The translations under genes were made by a program, and so were the position numbers. This document shows positions 20,129 through 23,959 of a DNA stretch of 23,959 nt, piece after piece. The notes beneath the pieces were generated by a model. That model saw only the letters and a program-made list of their open reading frames with translations, was not told where the DNA came from and did no database searches. Source of the stretch: a virus; IMG/VR virus record IMGVR_UViG_3300044644_002039, positions 1 to 23,959 of that record, one strand, 5' to 3'. The number at the start of each line of letters is the position of its first letter. The first letter of the stretch is position 1.

Positions 20129-20440
20129 ATGCCAGCAACCTACACCTTCGGAATCACAGGCGGGAACGCAGGATCGATGATCGTTAATTCGGTCACGATC
20201 TCCGACACCTCCGCAAAACAAGAACTTCGTGGCGCGGACGGCGAATACGCCGCTGTCGGCTACAACAAATTTAAGCGCGAGGTCTCCATCTCCGGAGTCG
20301 GGGATGCAGGCTCTCTCGCTGTCGGCGGAGCCCTCGGCAGCATGCCCGGCGTCTCTGGATCCTACACGATCGATCAAATCTCCACCTCCCGATCCATCGA
20401 CGGATTCGCGGAATTCCAAATCACCGCAACCCAAGACTAA
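20129..20440 (+). CDS. Tail-tube-like protein 1, 103 aa
   Basis: ATG 20129 follows a CACCACCT leader; a frame open from 19835 is a shadow of the preceding gene. The product is beta-rich: FGITGGNAGSMIVNSVTISD, RGADGEYAAVGYNKFKREVS, ISGVGDAGSLAVGGALGSM, TIDQISTSRSIDGFAEFQIT. It is clearly paralogous to the gene at 20447: both share DGE, a 'Y.k...v.I.G.G' segment and a C-terminal '.GFA...I..TQ.D' strand. Beta-sandwich proteins at this position usually form the tail tube or its decorations. Which paralogue is the major tube subunit cannot be told from sequence alone. Confidence 0.65.
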   Translation: MPATYTFGITGGNAGSMIVNSVTISDTSAKQELRGADGEYAAVGYNKFKREVSISGVGDAGSLAVGGALGSMPGVSGSYTIDQISTSRSIDGFAEFQITATQD

Positions 20441-20446
20441 TTTTTT

Positions 20447-20809
20447 ATGCCTGCACAATTCTACGCCGCCAGCGGAATCACTGCCGATTTCGGAATCCAA
20501 GACGAGTCCGCTCTCAATATTTTGATCCAGTCCTACAGCTACGATGTCACATCGGATAAAGCCGAGATTTTTAACACCGATGGCGAACTCGAGCACTCAC
20601 ACCGCTACGGGAAAAAAGCCACGATCGCCATCAACGGCATCGGCACCGCCGTCCCTGATGTCGGCGACATGATCAGCTCGCTTGTAAATACCGGCGCAGG
20701 TGCTCTCTCTGGCACGATCCTCGTAGACAGCGTGACCCAAAACCTCACCTCCGAAGGATTCGCTTCCGTGGATATTTCCATGACGCAATACGACACCGCT
20801 TTGTCCTAG
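20447..20809 (+). CDS. Tail-tube-like protein 2, 120 aa
   Basis: It starts 6 nt after the stop of its paralogue. Shared features include IQSYSYDVTSDKAEIFNTDG, 'Y.KKATIAINGIGTA', a 'VG.MISSL' segment and SEGFASVDISMTQYD at the end. It has about 17 more residues than paralogue 1, mostly at the N-terminus and mid-loop. It should be a beta-sandwich tube or tube-associated protein of the long non-contractile tail. A terminator directly follows at 20829-20860, as after the capsid gene, in keeping with an abundant structural product. Confidence 0.65.
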   Translation: MPAQFYAASGITADFGIQDESALNILIQSYSYDVTSDKAEIFNTDGELEHSHRYGKKATIAINGIGTAVPDVGDMISSLVNTGAGALSGTILVDSVTQNLTSEGFASVDISMTQYDTALS

Positions 20810-20828
20810 CCCACCACGCCCGCCGACA

Positions 20829-20860
20829 GGCTCCCCGGCACAATAGGGAGCCGATTTTTT
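20829..20860 (+). terminator. Rho-independent terminator after the tail-tube genes
   Basis: Stem GGCTCCC (20829-20835) with GGGAGCC (20846-20852), a 10-nt loop, then GA and T6 (20855-20860). Slightly weaker than the capsid terminator but well formed. Confidence 0.85.
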
Positions 20861-20873
20861 ACGAGACAATAAA

Positions 20874-21263
20874 ATGGAAAAATACACCTACACGCAAAAC
20901 CTCAAAGCCGCTGCGGCCCTCACCACGCTCGGCTTCCGCCACAAAGAATCCTCGCCATGCGTGCGAGTCCACCGCGAAGACGGCAAGGAGACATCCTCCT
21001 TCTGGTTTGAAGAGAACGGCCCGAACGGCCTCCGCGCCTCGAAAGTCATTTTTTGGATGACCAAAGGCCACGCCGAACTCGAAGAGTCCGACCCCGAGCA
21101 TCCGGTGAATTACATCCGCGCCGGATTCGTGAACCGCGAGACCTGGATCGATGTCCACAAAAGCACCCCCCGCGTCCTCGAGCTCAAGCGCAACGGAAAA
21201 ATCCTCTACCTCTCCGAGAACGCCGACGAAGAAACCCGCCGTAAATTCTCCAAACTTTTTTAG
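20874..21263 (+). CDS. Tail-region protein of unknown function, 129 aa
   Basis: ATG 20874 follows the terminator by 13 nt. The N-terminal segment TYTQNLKAAAALTTLGFRHK leads into a mixed domain with ASKVIFWMTKGHAELEE, NYIRAGFVNRETWIDVHKST and a basic C-terminus (EETRRKFSKLF). No membrane segment or known family. It sits between tail-tube genes and the tail assembly chaperone, where phages seldom carry an extra gene, so it may be a tail accessory protein or an insertion. Codon use matches the late genes. Confidence 0.55.
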   Translation: MEKYTYTQNLKAAAALTTLGFRHKESSPCVRVHREDGKETSSFWFEENGPNGLRASKVIFWMTKGHAELEESDPEHPVNYIRAGFVNRETWIDVHKSTPRVLELKRNGKILYLSENADEETRRKFSKLF

Positions 21264-21275
21264 AAACAAAAACCC

Positions 21276-21689
21276 ATGAAAAAACAAACCCAACCCACCA
21301 CCACCGACACCGACCTCCTCACCGACGACGAAGTCCTCCGCGAGCAGGCCATGACAAGTGGCCCGCAAAAACTCTCCCGCTGGGAACTCCGCCCCACCGC
21401 CGCGCTCGAGATCAGCTGGATGCAGCGCAACAAAATCCTCACGACCGACATGGACATCATGTGGCGCGCCTCCGGCTTCGGCTTCATCCACGGAGCGCCC
21501 AAAGCCAGCGTCCGCGCCGTCGTGAACGACTTCCCCCGATTCGCCGCTGCCGTCGATGACTGGATGGAAAAACAATCTCCGAGCGCCCAAGAAATCGCCG
21601 ACCTCCAAAGCCTCTGTCTCGAGCGCACGAACGAATACTTCGCCTCCTACTCCAGTCAGCCAGGCGCCAAGGATTCGTCGGGAAACTAA
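21276..21689 (+). CDS. Tail assembly chaperone, short form (gpG-like), 137 aa
   Basis: The product is a helical, soluble protein: an acidic N-terminus (TTTDTDLLTDDEVL), a middle domain (LRPTAALEISWMQRNKILTT, then DIMWRASGFGFIHGAPKASV) and a C-terminal helix pair (SAQEIADLQSLCLERTNEYF). It lies a few genes after the tail-tube genes and just upstream of the tape measure. The stop codon TAA 21687-21689 is immediately preceded by a slippery heptamer that opens the -1 frame, as in lambda G/GT. In lambda both forms bind the tape measure and recruit tube subunits. The 0-frame stop, slippery site and second frame together give good support. Confidence 0.75.
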   Translation: MKKQTQPTTTDTDLLTDDEVLREQAMTSGPQKLSRWELRPTAALEISWMQRNKILTTDMDIMWRASGFGFIHGAPKASVRAVVNDFPRFAAAVDDWMEKQSPSAQEIADLQSLCLERTNEYFASYSSQPGAKDSSGN

Positions 21690-21910
21690 ACGGCCCCGGC
21701 TGGCTCGCGAGCTATGTCTACCGCATCGCCAAGATCACCGGCTGGGGCTACAGAGAGATTTTGGAAGACCTCCCGTTCGCGGCCGGCCTTCAAATCCTCC
21801 ACGCCGACGACTTCGCGCACGGGAGAAAACGAGTCTGGGGCCGAAACAACCGAGCGACCGATTTTGACTCCCTCGCAGCCATAGAAGCCGCTTTCGAGAA
21901 CCTGACCTGA
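21276..21910 (+). CDS. Tail assembly chaperone, -1 frameshift form (gpGT-like), about 211 aa
   Basis: The second frame runs from 21686 to TGA 21908-21910 and has no usable start of its own. Its 74 residues include GWLASYVYRIAKITGWGYRE, ILEDLPFAAGLQILHADDF, HGRKRVWGRNNRATDFDSLA, a gpT-like helical segment ('tGW.....l..lp...g.....') seen in tail chaperone partners. A -1 shift at GGGAAAC (21680-21686) joins codons 1-137 to this tail. The junction reads ...SSGN then LNGPGW. The shift lies at the final sense codon, so ribosomes that do not slip stop at once. Frameshift efficiency cannot be read from sequence. Confidence 0.75.
21680..21686 (+). promoter_or_regulatory. Programmed -1 frameshift site GGGAAAC
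   Basis: In the zero frame it reads G GGA AAC followed by TAA. This X XXY YYZ heptamer is one base different from lambda's GGGAAAG. The -1 frame is open before and after it. Confidence 0.75.
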
Positions 21911-21911
21911 G

Positions 21912-22727
21912 ATGCCCAAAATCAAATTCGAAAACCTCAAGTTTGAGCAGATCATGAAAGACTACGCCGAGATCCTTGAGACCACGATCCCCGACGCCGT
22001 CCACATGAGCGCTCGGCTTCTTTGTGTCGAACTTGCTCGCCGCACTCAGCCATTCGGTAAAGACGACAAAGTAGGCAAAGCAGCCATCGCCCGCGACCTG
22101 CTTGGCGGGAAAAAACGATACGGCATCTTTTCTACACTCACGGCTTTCGTAGCCTCAAATTACGAGAGATATAAGACAGGAAATATCCGGCTTTTTGTAA
22201 AAAAAGACGGCACCGTCTATGGCACCGACACCGCGCACTTTCTTGATGGCGCTACCGCTGCAACCTTACGCCAAATCCACAAGGCAGCTTTTCAAAACGG
22301 CAGGATGTCCAGCGCAGGCAGTGGCACGCGAAACATAGGGCGATGGAAGTTTGTGGATAAATATTTCGTCCCAGACACCACGCTTTCGGACTATGTTAAA
22401 TCCCAACAAGCCAAGTCAGGCTTAGCCAAATCCGGTTGGGCAGCTTGCGCCAAGCAGCTCAAAAAAGTCGGCTCTGGATCAATGACTCGAGATATTCCCG
22501 GATGGGTCACGCGGCATCTTGGAGATTACAATTTCGGCACGGTCGAAGACCGCACGGGCAACATCTTTTCTCCCACCGTCGTCCTCACGAACACCTGCCG
22601 ATATGCCGACAAGGTTCTCCGCGAAACCGAAAAGCTCCAAGGCCTCTCGATCGTCGGAGGCAAAATGAAAAAGCAAATGGAGCGGATCTTGAAACATAGA
22701 AAACTCAAACTCCAGGAGGCCGCGTAA
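21912..22727 (+). CDS. Tail-region protein of unknown function, 271 aa
   Basis: ATG 21912 lies one base after the frameshifted stop. The N-terminus (MPKIKFENLKFEQIMKDYAE, ILETTIPDAVHMSARLLCVE) is followed by LARRTQPFGKDDKVGKAAIA, a C-terminal FVKKDGTVYGTDTAHF region and a basic end (KKQMERILKHRKLKLQEAA). The 'lAr.TqPfG....G...i..D' part resembles the neck/tail-terminator type of minor tail protein, but the placement between chaperone and tape measure is unusual. The middle (about 22050-22480) is less GC-rich than neighbours. An AGGAGG near its end serves the tape measure gene. Function remains open. Confidence 0.6.
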   Translation: MPKIKFENLKFEQIMKDYAEILETTIPDAVHMSARLLCVELARRTQPFGKDDKVGKAAIARDLLGGKKRYGIFSTLTAFVASNYERYKTGNIRLFVKKDGTVYGTDTAHFLDGATAATLRQIHKAAFQNGRMSSAGSGTRNIGRWKFVDKYFVPDTTLSDYVKSQQAKSGLAKSGWAACAKQLKKVGSGSMTRDIPGWVTRHLGDYNFGTVEDRTGNIFSPTVVLTNTCRYADKVLRETEKLQGLSIVGGKMKKQMERILKHRKLKLQEAA

Positions 22728-22731
22728 CGCC

Positions 22732-23959
22732 ATGGCTGATGTCTCAGTAGAATTCGGAGCCAAGGATGTCGGGCTGCAAGACAGCCTGAAGAAAATCCAA
22801 AGCGAGATGCAGACCCTCGAGGGGAAGGTCAAGAGCGGCGAACTCTCCTTCGAGGAATTGGAATCCACCATGAAGCGCCTCGGCCAAGTCGAGCGCCTCG
22901 AGAAGCAACTCCAAGCGATCGGCAACGAGTCCGCAGGCGCGGCCCCCAAAGTCGGCGAACTTGGCAAGGACATCCAAGACGCCGGGAACAAAAGCGAGAA
23001 GATGGGCGAACAGAGCGGCATGGGTTTTGGCCAGTTTGTCGCTGGCGTCGGCCTGGGGCAAGTCGCCGCCAAAGCCTTCACCGCCGTCCTCGATTCCGCC
23101 TTCGCCGCCGTGCGTGGCACGATCCAAGGCTTCACTGACGCCCTCGACCTCGGCGGCCGCCTCTCCGACCTCTCCGCCAGCACTGGCGAGACCGCAGGCA
23201 AGCTCCTCGTGCTCGAGCGAGCTTTCGACAATTCCGGCATCGGCGCGGAGAAAGTCGGATCCACCATTGCCAAAATGCAGAAAAACATCGAGGACGCCCG
23301 CGATGGCTCCGGCACCGCCGCGAATGCCTTCGCCGCCATGGGCGTTTCCGTGGACGAACTCGAAGGCAAGCTCCCCACCGAGCAGTTCAAAATCCTTTCC
23401 TCCGGCATCCAATCGATCGACGACCCCACCCAGCGCGCTGCCGCCGCCATGGGAGTCTTTGGAAAATCCGGTGCCGAACTCCTCCCGCTCCTCACCAATC
23501 TCGACGGCGAACTCGGCGAAGCCCGCGACACCGTCGGCTCCATGGCCGAAATCATGGACCGCCGCAACGCGACTTTCGACGCCGTCGGCGACCGATTCAA
23601 AACCATCGGCGAAAAAGTCCGAGACTTCGCCGCAGGCATCCTCGACAAAGCCCTCCCCGCGATCGACGCCATCACCTCGGCCCTCTCCCGTATCGACGCC
23701 GCCAAGATCGGCCAAAACCTCGCCGACGCCTTCCTTGGCGGCCAAAAAGCCATGTCGGGATTCCAGTCTGCGGTGGATGCCATCAAGGTCGGAAATATCT
23801 CCGCCGCTTTTTCAATTTTCTGGGACAGTCTCAAACTCCAAGCCGCGCAGACTGCGGATGAGATTTACAAACGCCTGATCGCGGCATTCCAGAGCGCAGG
23901 TCAGTTGCTCGGGGAAATCTTCTCTCCATCGGGCGCGCTGATCGGAACCGTTGTTTCAT
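22732..23959 (+). CDS. Tape measure protein, N-terminal 409 residues (runs off the window)
   Basis: ATG 22732 (MADVSVEFGAKDVGLQDSLK) follows an AGGAGG at 22714-22719 and is open to the window end. The N-terminal ~90 residues are a coiled coil (KIQSEMQTLEGKVKSGELSF...), followed by a Gly/Ala-rich weakly hydrophobic helix (GMGFGQFVAGVGLGQVAAKA) and the typical tape-measure segment LGGRLSDLSASTGETAGKLL, GIGAEKVGSTIAKMQKN, AAAAMGVFGKSGAELLPLLT. It also has the 'F..L..gI.si.Dp..raa.am..fGk.g.el' pattern common in these proteins. Tape measures set the tail length and sit inside the tube. The C-terminus lies outside. Confidence 0.9.
   Translation, partial: MADVSVEFGAKDVGLQDSLKKIQSEMQTLEGKVKSGELSFEELESTMKRLGQVERLEKQLQAIGNESAGAAPKVGELGKDIQDAGNKSEKMGEQSGMGFGQFVAGVGLGQVAAKAFTAVLDSAFAAVRGTIQGFTDALDLGGRLSDLSASTGETAGKLLVLERAFDNSGIGAEKVGSTIAKMQKNIEDARDGSGTAANAFAAMGVSVDELEGKLPTEQFKILSSGIQSIDDPTQRAAAAMGVFGKSGAELLPLLTNLDGELGEARDTVGSMAEIMDRRNATFDAVGDRFKTIGEKVRDFAAGILDKALPAIDAITSALSRIDAAKIGQNLADAFLGGQKAMSGFQSAVDAIKVGNISAAFSIFWDSLKLQAAQTADEIYKRLIAAFQSAGQLLGEIFSPSGALIGTVVS

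Noticed and set aside
22479-23834. 451-codon minus-strand frame opposite the tape measure
   Set aside because: Antisense shadow, Ser/Ala/Pro-rich, without a start signal; the + strand tape measure is clear.

Overview
The window is a nearly complete temperate tailed-phage (siphovirus-type) genome or prophage in circularly permuted order; no ordinary chromosomal genes are visible. The host is probably a GC-rich bacterium of the Verrucomicrobiota/Planctomycetota type. The main hint is three copies of a dispersed repeat built on CACAGAGGACACAGAG, which I associate with those phyla; starts without clear Shine-Dalgarno sites are a weaker hint. The host call is an inference.

Layout. 1-3067: tail fibre/tip genes (a truncated C-terminus, a lectin-like protein with an AT-rich centre, a small companion, a long repeat-built fibre). 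3064-4325: lysis cassette (TM plus coiled-coil protein, holin-like protein, small lipoprotein/o-spanin candidate, amidase endolysin). 4339-5332: switch region, with two divergent paralogous ribbon-helix-helix regulators whose shared operators overlap their promoters and start codons; the leftward regulator is coupled to an exported protein that may be a lysogenic-conversion gene. 5344-8331: tightly coupled small early genes, including an HTH protein, a DUF551-like protein and an excisionase-like protein. 8204-9226 (minus): tyrosine integrase, followed by an attP-like region with arm-type repeats at 9236-9401. 9458-12267: primase-polymerase and AAA+ helicase, closed by a strong terminator. 12300-12726: non-coding control region with short repeats and GTTCCG iterons. 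12727-18410: small and large terminase, connector-like protein, portal, head protease with a nested scaffold. 18447-20809: major capsid, head completion, tail completion and two tandem tail-tube-like proteins. 20874-23959: unknown protein, tail assembly chaperone with a lambda-like -1 frameshift, a 271-aa tail-region protein and the start of the tape measure protein, which runs off the end.

The last gene (tape measure) would be followed in a typical siphovirus by tail-tip and fibre genes, which is where the window begins, so the missing piece is probably the rest of the tape measure and the tail tip. An apparently whole attP beside the integrase, with phage genes on both sides, suggests unintegrated phage DNA rather than an integrated prophage.

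The most unusual signals are (i) the divergent RHH/RHH switch with four TTCATACT half-sites, (ii) a recurring TTTGACAC element 10-12 nt ahead of start codons, including an internal scaffold start, (iii) the arm-site array at attP, (iv) the iteron cluster ahead of the small terminase, and (v) terminators directly after the capsid and tail-tube genes.
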